Source: Halichondria panicea (Eukaryota; Porifera; Demospongiae; Suberitida; Halichondriidae). Taken from it: DNA of 64,000 nucleotides. The stretch covers positions 14,566,198 through 14,630,197 of the forward strand of contig NC_087377.1 of NCBI RefSeq assembly GCF_963675165.1, read 5' to 3'. A program made the translations under genes and the position numbers. Position 1 is the stretch's first letter; each line of letters opens with the position of its first letter. The notes beneath the pieces were generated by a model. It was not told where the DNA came from. It did no database searches and saw only the letters and a program-made list of their open reading frames with translations. Positions 34,001 to 44,200 of this stretch are shown piece after piece.

Positions 34001-36884
34001 CATGTTCGACCGTGTACATTGGATGCTCATCATACCTGCATTAAAAGAATTACCATGACAATTAACAATCGATTCACAATCATCAATCACATAATTATAA
34101 CTGCGTGTGTTAATTATAAAACTTACTTCCACCAATCAAAAACAACAATCCATCCGATTGTGACCGTGTAGAATACAACGATTAGAATGAGCAGTAAGGC
34201 CATTGGGACTGCATATTGCACAGCTGCAGAAAATGTAATGCACATGTGCGTAGACTATACCCCATATAATTAAGCCATTGTTTTATTCCATATTATGTAG
34301 CAGTTATTCGAGGTCATTCATTGCACTGAACGAGATTGACCATACGTACCTATTACAGTACCATACATGCATAAGGCAGCAATGTCTTACGCGAGTTTGT
34401 GCATCTTTATAATTATACTCAACTCACTTGTCAGTGCTGGTTGCACGGTCACCATTGTTCGTTTAACCCTTAATGAGCCGTTAAATAGTGTCGGGTTATG
34501 ATTGTCTACTGAAACTCGGTCAATCAGGCCCTGATAACAATCGCAGTCACCATGGGGACAATCATCAGGATACACAGAGAGTACAACATAGAAAAATCTA
34601 CCTTCACTCTGTGTCTGTTAGGTCAGAAAATAGAAGTGTTTGAAACCATACACCTATATTCAATTAATGAATCCAGACAAAACAATAGTAATGGGTTTCA
34701 AACTTACTTCTACATTGAACGCTGCCAGTGACCTCATGGTTTGGTACATGCCTCTATCATCCACATTGTCAACTAACTCCACGACAGGGCACTGCAATGT
34801 AGTAGAGAAACTGTAGCTAACCCGTATTACAGTGGCCGTTATAATTATAGTTAAATCAAAATTACTGACAAATTATTAATGCTGTAAAACGGACGCCCTT
34901 ATTGGTTATTTATGTTAATTTTACACTAGTAAGCCGGCCTCTACACCAGAGTTAACTCTATACTTGTAAGTCTATTTGCGTTGAGTTTGACCCCGGAAGT
35001 TATGTAATCAATTATGGCTTTGTTTATGCTTTATGTGGTGGACAAGTATGCCTGGGACTTCTACATGGAAAATGCTACCTTTAGCTGGTTGAAGCTTACC
35101 AGCTCTACAGCATACAGATACAAGCGCTTTTTAACAAGAAATCCAATGGCATATGAAACTCCGAATTTCAGTAAAGTAGTAAAGTAGTTATGACAACTTT
35201 ATGAAGATCAAACACAACTGACACGAATAAACTTTAGCTGCTCACTCACATACACATTCTGAATTGAAGCGATGGCACAAATGTCCCGGGTATCAGCATC
35301 AGAGGTGATCTTGACTCTCACATCGTTTAGATCAGGGGGGTATTCAAATAACAGGTACTACATGCATGCAGGGAAAACATGTCAAATGTTTATCTGTTGC
35401 ATAGAGTTAAATGTATTACTCACGGAGGCACTGCAAGAAGAGGCATCTAATTTTAGTGGTTTGTGAAGCCTGTGACACATAAAGAATAGAATTATTTCGA
35501 AGGTACGTAATAAGACATGACTATAATTTTATCCCGTATATATTTAATCAGAGGCCGCTCTCAAATAGTGGCCTCAGTGAACTTTGAGGCTTGTCTCTAA
35601 ACGTGGCGACCATTGATACTGTTATCTACCGTAGCAGCTAGCTAGGTAGCAGCTTGTTAGTGCTTTTGAAAGACTTTCTCATGGCAGAGTTCGAGTTTGT
35701 GCAGGTAAAAAAAACTTTTGAGGTTGTTGAATTATAGCTAGGGCTAATAAACTCCTCTCTTGCAAGTGGCCTCTCTCGAATTGTATATAGCCCTCGCCAG
35801 TAAAATGAAACATTAATTTTAGTAGCCGTGGCCTCTGATCAAGCATAATACGGTAATAGATATAGCATGAGACCGAGTGTGTATGAAATATACACGCACA
35901 AGCCCGAGGCAAAACGAATGCTACCGTATATATATAGCGGGAAACGTTTGCGGGTGCAATCGCTCGCTATTTGGCTCGAGAGCCCCCAGAAATGTTCGCG
36001 TTTCAATGCTATAGTAAACCACACACACCATGAGCTTTGCATGTGAAATACCGGTGTGTGGGAGTTTCTCCTGGTTTACATTTTTGCGTTAACTGCTCTT
36101 CCCTCGAAAAACGCGAAATTTTGCATCTCACGATAATGTCCCGCTATACGGTATTACGACAATATTTTACTATTATACCTTGTATTCTAACACGGAAGGT
36201 ACTGTCTGTATATACGCTTGCTCTTTGACATCGTACAATTTACGGTGTATCTCTATCCACTTACTCTAACTTGTGCTGTTCGACAATGTCTATTCTGAGA
36301 GTGATGTTGATAGAGAGCAAACTGGAAGTAGAGAGATCAACAAGGATTTCAGACTGCTCTAAACTAGAGTTTGACTTCATGTTGAGAAAAGGGCACAGCA
36401 TATGGTCGAACCAGCCGTAGGAAAGCCTGAGTGTGTGTGCATATACATGGCCATCAAATTGCATTCAACGTTATTTTTTTACAAGTCAATCAGCCCTGAT
36501 TCACACCTGGTTGAGTTGACACCTCTTAATTACACTACCGCCCACTCACCCACTCTCCACAAAAGGCACGGACCAAGAGGTGACTCCCTTGCACTGTCTG
36601 GCAGTCACTAGCACCGGATGATCCATGACAGCATCGTCGCTGGCTGCATACACACGGAGCGCCTGCAACAACGTGCAATACTACCATTCCACAATCCAAA
36701 CGTGAAAGATCACCTGTTTCTGAGTGGTCTGGTTGAGCTGGTAGCAGAGACTCTGTGGAGAGGTGATGTTGAGTTGGAAGGAATGGTTCTCCCCAAACTT
36801 CAGTGAGTGCTCACACAATATTCCCTCAACATGGCAATGGAGGAGACAAGTCAGTAGGAGAGAGAGGTGCACGGAGCTAGACAT
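28079..36884 (-). CDS. SIDT-like: SID-1 transmembrane family protein (dsRNA channel/SIDT-like), 975 aa
   Basis: SID-1/SIDT proteins bind and move dsRNA (and cholesterol) across plasma or lysosomal membranes. Eighteen exons: 36714-36884, 36550-36662, 36265-36426, 35424-35469, 35250-35357, 34708-34791, 34428-34614, 34127-34223, 33854-34035, 32776-33329, 32425-32559, 31531-31688, 31274-31371, 30889-31103, 29582-29749, 29391-29437, 29119-29326, 28079-28273, all phase-consistent. Order: signal peptide (MSSSVHLSLLLTCLLHCHVE), beta-rich ectodomain with N-glycosylation sites, TM1 (AVPMALLLILIVVFYTVTIG, ~295), a long cytoplasmic Ser/Thr-rich loop (~370-570) with two TFTPSPTHSLT-like repeats, then ten or so TM segments. 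The conserved metal-site residues of this superfamily are present: Ser/His in SSAYHMCP (His713), FDASF (Asp724) and HDLWH (His939, His943). Intron 13 has a GC donor. The start is set by homology to the paralogue at 52380. Confidence 0.93.
28397..28615. mobile_element. TIR element, GAGCCAAATCAGCAGA family (right duplication unit)
   Basis: The duplicate of the element at 23202-23423, in the last intron of the SID-1 gene. It shares the same flanks in both units, so it was inherited through the segmental duplication. Confidence 0.75.
28775..29110. mobile_element. ~336-bp insertion in a SID-1 intron, with empty site
   Basis: The left unit has CAATATAAAGGTTTACTTACG uninterrupted by any insert. Here AAAGGT is followed by ~330 bp beginning GTTGTTATTATT and ending CAACAACAAAAGGT before the donor. 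AAAGGT flanks both sides as an apparent target duplication, and the ends GTTGTT/AACAAC are inverted. Its interior phrases (ACTTCCTGTGG, TTTTGTCAGTTGTT) resemble those within the element at 27135-27660. Confidence 0.75.
33473..33768. mobile_element. Interspersed repeat, GAGGCCGTGCCGCG family (copy 1)
   Basis: Begins GAGGCCGTGCCGCGGCCAGT, then GGGTATAGTAGTC and a (TTTG)n tract, and ends near a TTAGCGAATCAGTGCTCTAG phrase. A second copy with the same ends is at 43441-43751. It lies in the SID-1 intron between exons 10 and 9. It has no inverted ends that I can see, so it may be SINE-like rather than a TIR element. Confidence 0.6.
34967..35237. mobile_element. TIR element, AAGTCTATTTGTGTTGAGTT family (copy 1, intron 5)
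   Basis: About 270 bp with inverted ends around AAGTCTATTTGCGTTGAGTT and GATCAAACACAACTGACACG...AAACTTTA. The interior TGCTTTATGTGGTGGACAAG and CTTCTACATGGAAAATGCTA blocks are ~90% shared with 51157-51412. The two copies are in the same orientation but in different introns of the two SID-1 paralogues, so they inserted independently of that gene duplication. Confidence 0.75.
35533..35855. mobile_element. TIR element in SID-1 intron (GAGGCCNCTC ends)
   Basis: Ends CCCGTATATATTTAATCAGA and TCTGATCAAGCATAATACGG are approximately inverted, with GGCCTC-rich subterminal repeats on both arms. About 320 bp, non-coding, between exons 4 and 3. Confidence 0.55.
35921..36152. mobile_element. TIR element, TAGCGGG...CCCGCTATACGGTA ends
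   Basis: Starts TACCGTATATATATAGCGGG and ends TGTCCCGCTATACGGTA, with arms pairing GTTCGCGTTTC/AACGCGAAATTTTG. It is related in its terminal bases to the elements clustered at 44-50 kb but has its own interior. Confidence 0.6.
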
Positions 36885-37039
36885 GGCCGGCTCAGCCACT
36901 AGATGTTTGGCCTTTGCCCTTTAGCCCCACCCCTCTTTTTGCAGTCATTACACAACTTTAGCTAGACAGGAAATCAATGAAAATTGGATCTGGACCCTGA
37001 TCTGCATGCCCAGCCTAGAGACTCAAGAAACTACCTCAA
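36885..37039. promoter_or_regulatory. Putative shared promoter of the SID-1 gene and the Qbc-SNARE gene
   Basis: Only 155 bp separate the start codons of the minus-strand SID-1 gene and the plus-strand SNARE gene. Both promoters must lie here or overlap the first exons. No TATA box is evident. Inferred from arrangement. Confidence 0.45.
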
Positions 37040-39612
37040 ATGGCCACTGTAAGTGATTCTGCATGCAACCTATACCTGCTCTAAAAAAGTCTTTAAATAG
37101 TATAGAATCTTATATAGCTAGCTCTAGCTGATTGCTGAGATCTCAAAAAATGTATTTTACTATAGATCTACATAATTATTATGTGCACATCATACACAAC
37201 CATATATACATGTACACACACAGCGTGAGCTTGCTGCTATTGAGCATGATATTGATGTCACCACCGATAAAAGTGTTGCAGCAACAAGAAACATTTTAAA
37301 CACTGCTATCGATACCAAACAATTGGGCATCAAGACAGTCACCAAACTGGTCAAGCAAGGAGAACAGCTGGAGAACATTGCCAACACTGTAGAAATAATT
37401 GGAGTCGATATAAAACATTCAAGACAGGAAGCATCGAAATTGGACCTTTGTGGATGCTGGTGTCGATGTTGTTGCCAAGGCTTAAACGTGTCATCAAAAC
37501 CGGTTAGAACAGCTAGATCTAGGCCTTCTGAAACAGTGGTAAACAGACAACCTGTTGCATTTAAAAACGACCCTCAAGATCCGATAATAAAGTTTGTTCT
37601 GGATAATGATGACAGAGAAGTGGAGATTGATCAGAACTTGAGGTAAGTATAGTGCATGCATGCTATAAATTAATGCGTAAGAGACACAATGAGCATGCAG
37701 TGTAATTGTGCATGTAGTCAGTAATTGTGATTTCCCAATAGTTTATCATCAAATCAGCTAGAGAATTGCTGAGCTGTTGCTTTAATGTAACATGCACTTC
37801 CTCTCAGGAAAGACCCCAATTTCATCACCTCATAATTAAAAACCAACTTGCAGTGATGAATCACTGCAAGTTGGTTTTTGACCCATTGTATATATATGAA
37901 GTTGTCAAATTAATGATCAATAATAGCTGTTCCTTCCTGTGTTGTGCATGTGACAGATTAGATAGTGTATATATATACACATGCATGCATGCACATTTGA
38001 TTATGCATTGTCATTGAGGAATTTGAGTATGGCCGGAGAGTAAAAACTCGGGAGGCATCATGTTGGTTATAAAAGCATGCAGGTTGCAAGGACGTTAGTT
38101 TAAAAGCCCCGTACATACATGTGTATATAAATAGCTACAAAAATGTGTTTGCTATATTCAGTATAATTATACTGCATGTAATACGTAAGCTATAATTATA
38201 CGTTGTATATACAAAGTGTTTGCTAATCTGTGAAGATACAGTGGAACCTCCATAAAACGGACACCATTGGGGAACAGCCTTTTGGCCGTTATATAGAGAG
38301 GTGGTCTTCCTTGGGAGGTTTCGATTGCCAGCTATATGTATATGCTCTATGAGTCATTAATCCTCGAGGCGTATAGCCGCACGAGGGATACGGTAAAGCT
38401 GACTGTGCATGTATGCATGCATGTGTGTGTGTGTGTGCATGTGTGTGTGTGTGTGTGTTCCAGCTGTAACTGCTCAACGGTTACAATGCGACGAAAACTA
38501 ACAGCTTCTATAGGCTTCTAGCCACGTTCTCTTGGATTTTGATTCGTGGATTAGCAAACTAAAGCTTTTTTCTCGAGTTTTGGTAGCCATTATTGAACTT
38601 GCAGACACACCCCTTATTCCAGGATGTAATGTGCACACGCTCAATACCACGTGTAAGAGAATCCATTTGAACCCCAGATCCTGGCAGAATCAATTTTCTT
38701 CTTTGTTGAGGTCCTGGTAAGCCACAAACCAACCTTTTCTGATAGCTTGTTATATAGACAACTAGCTATACTTTCTGTGATTGAATTCTGCTTATCTCAC
38801 AGACTATATACTGACTATGCCTTTGACAAAGGTTTGCTCCCACTGTTTGGCTATACAGGCCATTTTAGACGATCAGTATGCACTATTAAATGTGGACACC
38901 CTTTCTTGTGAAACAATCAATTCAAGTGAAAGCACACATTGCAAATTATTCTGTAACACTCTAGCGAAAGCAAAAACATGGCGAGAGGCATTAGCAAGCG
39001 CACGCTTGCAACACTCGTTTCTTGCTGCAAATGAATCTTTAGAGCTTTGCTAACTGCTTCTTTAGCTTATACAAGCTTTGAAAAGGCTGTAGAGACAAGC
39101 TACAGCTATACGATTGTGCAAAATAATGCTATACCTCAGCAATAATTTTCTACTAATTCTGGGTGTGGCTATTGTCCGTTCTGGGAGGTTATTTTCCATT
39201 ACTAAAGCTGGTTGGGGACTAGAAAGCTGCTCGTTATACGGAGTAGCTATAGAGAGGTGGTCGCTCCTGAGAGGTTGCTCCACATTGAAGTCATTGTATA
39301 TATAGTTTCAATCCGGACCTGAGCTCTTGGCCGTTGTATAGCATGCATGTGGTTGCTTTTCGGAGGTGGTCGTTAATGGAGGTTGTATATATATACTGTA
39401 TTTCTGATTTGCATGCATGCATGCACATATACTTTTATAACTTCAGGGAAACTGGTAAAATACTGGACGATTTGAGTGAGCTTGCAATAGGGATTGGAGA
39501 TGAACTGGACCGTCAAAACGAGTATATTCCAGAGCTCACAGAGCAAGCCACAAAGACATCAAATGATATCGAAGCAGCAACTGCTCACTTAAAGAAATGT
39601 ACACCTGTATAA
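37040..39612 (+). CDS. SNAP25-like: SNAP-23/25/29-type Qbc-SNARE, 197 aa
   Basis: It supplies two helices (Qb and Qc) to a four-helix SNARE bundle for exocytic membrane fusion. Exons 37040-37048 (MAT), 37224-37642 and 39447-39612 join in phase. The Qb helix runs ~residues 15-75, including VTKLVKQGEQLENIA, where the GEQ glutamine fits the zero layer. The Cys-rich linker LDLCGCWCRCCCQG (six Cys) is the expected palmitoylation cluster that anchors a SNARE lacking a TM segment. The Qc helix is ~140-195, with ELDRQNEYIPELTEQATKTS, where the RQN glutamine fits the zero layer. The length matches SNAP-23/25 (~205 aa). The start is supported by a 9-base first exon ending at GTAAGT. It is divergent from the SID-1 gene. 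The 1.8 kb second intron carries a perfect 20-bp-arm hairpin and repeats. Confidence 0.9.
37838..37879. repeat. Near-perfect 42-bp palindrome (20-bp arms, 2-base loop)
   Basis: AAAAACCAACTTGCAGTGAT, then GA, then the exact reverse complement. It lies in intron 2 of the SNARE gene. Confidence 0.95.
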
Positions 39613-41285
39613 TTATACTGTTTTTTAGTCTTGCAGCACTATCAATAAATTATTATAGATAGAGCCGATAATTATAGCTAATTAATTTTTGTGGATTGTG
39701 ATGAAGAAGCAATTTTCATATTGTTATTAATTTATTATGGCTTAATTAAAATGTGTGTTTTTTCCTTAGTCACGCTGACTCACGCACTTGCGTGAAAACC
39801 ACACATCATTTTTACACTGCATTTATACATACAATTATATACGTATACGTACCGCGTGGTCTTACAATAATATTAGTACATGCAACCATACGCAGTATAT
39901 ATAGGTTCAAGACTAAGGTTGTACATATAATTATAGCTGATTATAATTATATATAAAGATCGATTGACAGTGCATGCTATATATATTGTATGTGTAAATT
40001 ATTGCACACATTTTCACTGCATGCATGCATGGTGTTTTAACTAAAACGACATGAATAATTATTCACATGCATTACTATTATTGATGGTTTGCGAGATGGT
40101 CAAAAAAGTGTGGGACCCTTGTTATAATTATTAGAAAAATTGCACTAGATTTCGTCTGATCATAAATTATCATGTACATGCATATAGATAATGAAGAGAG
40201 GGATTGCAGGTTTAGATTAGCGCTAAGCAATCTACCGTCCAGTCTGTATGATAATTATGCCTCGGTGCTGCGCATGCGCAAGCAAGGTATACGGTAGTGT
40301 ATATATATTGGGTTGCAGTAACCACAAGTATCTGCTCTAGACACTGAAGAGATAGCAAAGAAAACAGCTGCTAATTTTGCCCGAGCATGTATGCAGGGAA
40401 AGCAGATTGATGGCATTCACGATATAAGCTTAAGGTTGTGGGAAGGATGAAAGAGAAGCAAGAGAAGCAGCATCTAAATTGGATTAATATTGGTGCATAT
40501 ATGGAGGTGTTGCCACGGAAGAAAGTGTATAGCTATATACAAGCGGTCAGATGATCAAGATCACGTCGATCAGAACCGGCTCACCTTAATTTTATTAATA
40601 AGATAACCAAAAATTATAGAGAATGATATAAGATTGAAGATTATATACAGTCATGCATGTAGCTAAGTATACAAACCGTCAAAGAATTGGCATGGTGTGT
40701 TGGTTTGCCCCTCTAGATTTAGTAACCGTGCATGCACTATTTAGCACCATGCATGCACCATACAAGCAAGCACCGATCGTGGATGTTTTTACATGTATAA
40801 TAATTATGATTATGCTCGAAATAATAATTATTATTACTATTTGGCGTAATTGCCTATAATTATTATTATTGATTCCTCATGCACAACATGCATATATATA
40901 GACACACATGCATGCACGTACGTAACATCAAACTTTATGTCCATGCATGCATGCATCTTTTCAGTGCATGGTATAGTTATTGTATAGCCTTAATTGCTAT
41001 AAATTAATTATGGCTTGTGCTAGAGATAATAACCACCAATTTGTATGAGAACTACAGTACTCCCATCATTGTGCTAGCATAATCCCTTTTAGAAGATAAA
41101 ATTAATTTAGCGTTATACGTACATGGTCAGTTATTCCTTATTATGTTTGCAGAATTATAATAAATAGCATTATAATGGGATAAACCACAAAGTGATTGTG
41201 TACAATTGCTAATCAAAATTAATGATACTAAAAATTCAAAATAGCACGTAGCACCTACAATTATATAGAGTCGACTTTGTAGAGT
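39613..41285. other. Intergenic stretch between SNARE gene and second SID-1 gene
   Basis: Dominated by ATAATTAT and GCATGC runs. Apart from the SNARE relic at 40330-40535 I see no coding sequence. The divergent or convergent promoters of nearby genes are not here, because both flanking genes end into this stretch. Confidence 0.5.
40330..40535 (+). pseudogene. Relic of a Qbc-SNARE Qb-helix exon
   Basis: One frame reads EEIAKKTAANFARACMQGKQ then IDGI, aligning with TKQLGIKTVTKLVKQGEQLENI of the neighbouring SNARE gene. Further on, the DNA GAAGCAGCATCTAAATTGGA matches GGAAGCATCGAAATTGGA before the Cys cluster. Stops and frame changes interrupt it and no other exon is recognisable. Probably a decayed tandem duplicate of exon 2. 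The match is weak at DNA level outside these blocks. Confidence 0.5.
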
Positions 41286-44200
41286 TCAAAAGGTCATGAT
41301 CTTGTTTCGTGTCAATACCTCTTGGCGATCATCCATTGTCAGCAGGAGCATGCAAAAAAAGAAGGTTGCAAAGGCCGATAGGAAGTGCCAGATGTCGTGA
41401 GCACCGTAGAAACCCAGTAACATACACTCTGAGTTTTGGTCTCGAGAGACGGCAGCTGACACACCCCAGTCAATCGTTTCCTGCATGAAGGGGACTAGTA
41501 TTACAGATTTTTGGCTACTTTTCAATTCACACCACTTATAATTATATTGTGTATAGTAAACTAGCCTCCTTCACAAGCCTTGGATTGAAGAGATGGCCTG
41601 CTACTGCTAGCGCATGTGTAAAATTATTGATTATTGGCCGTAAAAATTAATTTCAGTAGAACCTCGCTAATCCAAATAGAGCAGGACCATGCAGACGCCA
41701 TCTGAATAAATGACATTTCCGGATTGGGGGGAATGGACATAAATATATGTTTCACTAATCCTGCCAAAACGTCAGTATAGTGTTTATACCATACCCAAGT
41801 TTTTACTATTAAAATGTAGCTTTTGGAATACTCTGTTAAGTGTGCTTAACACAAACATATAACTCGTACAGGGGGGAAGTTACAAGGTATGTTTCGAAAT
41901 GACTTGGGTACATTTTTCTTACTGGATACACAATTGAAATAAAATTAAAATTCCTCACAATTTACCACAACCATAGACAAGTACTATCTATGAATTAGAT
42001 TATTTTTTACACCACAACTGTCAAAGATAAAAATCACAAATCAGAATAGCGAAACATACCTTATAACTTCCTCCCTGTACAAGTTATATGTTTGTGTTAA
42101 GCACACTTACAGAGTATTCCAAAAGCTACATTTTGATAGTAAAAACTTGGGTATGGTATAAACACTACTGACGTTTTGGTGAAACATACATTTATGGTCC
42201 ATTCCCCCCTTAACGGATTTCATAAGTGATTTTATGGATTCTTTTGTTTTACGAGCATACACATTGTTATGATTAGCGTATGCGCAAGCAGTCGATACCA
42301 GGCCGACTCTGAGAGAAAGTGCGGTCTGGGATCGAGGCTATAAAAAATTATATAATAGTACAAGTTATAGGCCTATAGGTGTCTTGAGTGGTGTATGGTT
42401 GTTTTTGTCTAGAGGTTATAGTACCAAACACCATGCATGCACCGAACATGCATGCAGTGCACATTCCTGTAAGTACTATTAAGAGAACACATTTTTGTTC
42501 TTAACATGAAGAAAGATCGCTACCTATATAATTATACAAACACAGTTATACAGCATATAGCTATATTGAGGTTTATAGTGGTATATATATAATTATATAT
42601 ACAATAACTATAACTATAGCAAATGGCTGCTGAGTATATAAGGTAAAAAGTTGTCTGTTCCACCCCACCCCCACAATCCTACTTTATACGTATACTGGGT
42701 CTCAATGCATGCATAGTTGTAAATAAAAAAAATTATGTCAACAATGTAACTGAACATGCACTCGTATCACAAACAACGATGCAATTCCTCAGGCACTCAC
42801 CAATGTGAAGACTAACAATCCTGCCGCCCAACAGAGCAAAGTGAGCACAGTAAACACAAAGACTTTGGAGGGTGGCCAACACTTGGTCTCCCTAAACACC
42901 GCCTTAGCCGCCGCATAGTAGGTTATGTGGAGAAGCACGTTACAGATGAGCACAAGGAGAATGAAAAGGGCAAATTTTTGAGTTTGGAAGTTAAAACCAG
43001 TGAAAGCTCTGAAATGAAAAAAGACCAATAAGTATACGAACAAAGATTTTGAGATCCCATAATAATTATGGCTATGACGTACGAGAGAGTTGCAAATTGT
43101 TTGCATGCAAGACATCCCATTTTGTCTAATTAGGACTGTAACTACACAGTTACATGTACATGGCAAAATACTTAGCACTATAATAATAGTTACAGTTCTA
43201 AAAATTTGGCCTCCAACAGATAAAAAAATTTCCTAATCATTAGGCCAGACCAAAATAAAAGTGATTCTGTTTCACAGATCCGGACAGCTCTATCAAACAA
43301 ATGGGTGGAGTTTGTTTTAAAGAGAAAGAACTATAATTAAGTGTTGTTGTGCCAACTTGGAGAGATCCTTCTGCTACAGACTCTCACTCAAGGATGAAAC
43401 TGCATGCCTCAAAGTTTTGTGCAATGAATAATTATTATCAGAGGCCGTGCCGCGACCAGTGGGTATAGTAGTCCGTTGGTTTGTTTGTTTGTCCGTTTGT
43501 GACATCTGAGTCTGCTCACTTGCAGCTGGCTGCCATATAGCACTGCATTTACAGCATGCATGGATTGCCTCCACACAACAAGTATTATAATAGTGGAAGC
43601 TTTCAATGTTAAAGCCTCGTTGTCGAAAAAAGCGAGAAAAACTTGCACATTGGGCCTTAGCCATGCATAGCTTCCATGCTTCATACGTACATACAACTGC
43701 TTAATCCTTCATGTAAACCGAGCTGAGTGTTAGCACTTCAGTGCTCTAGTTCTATCCTGTTTACGCGAGATGAAAGTACAATGCCATTGTCAAACTGCCT
43801 GCCACGATCCATATAAAATCCGTGAAACAAAAAATCTATTTGGTCTGGCCTAGCTAGCTAGCTTATACTTTACCCTATATATAGAAATAACGTTACGGCT
43901 AGTATAGACTTACAGTGACCAATTAACAGCAATAGTTAGGACAGCGAGCACAAACTTGGGCTGTATAAAGAGAAACAACGAAAGTAAATAGACAAGTACT
44001 TGTATAATTATGTACCGTATAGGGGTAATTTTCGTTGTTGAATCTATTGAGGTAGCTTTAATTTTTGTATGATGCTCTTCAATACGAAATATACGAACAT
44101 TTCCACGATACAAAAATAACCCGGCCGCTATATACGGTACATACATGTACATGTAGTTCAGACTGGATTGCATGAATGCAGGAGGAAGGAATTAAGAGAG

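Noticed and set aside
38781-39053. 90-aa plus-strand ORF (MPLTKVCSHC...) in the SNARE intron
   Set aside because: Considered as an extra SNARE exon, but exons 2 and 3 already join in phase at a conserved position and the peptide has no SNARE heptads.
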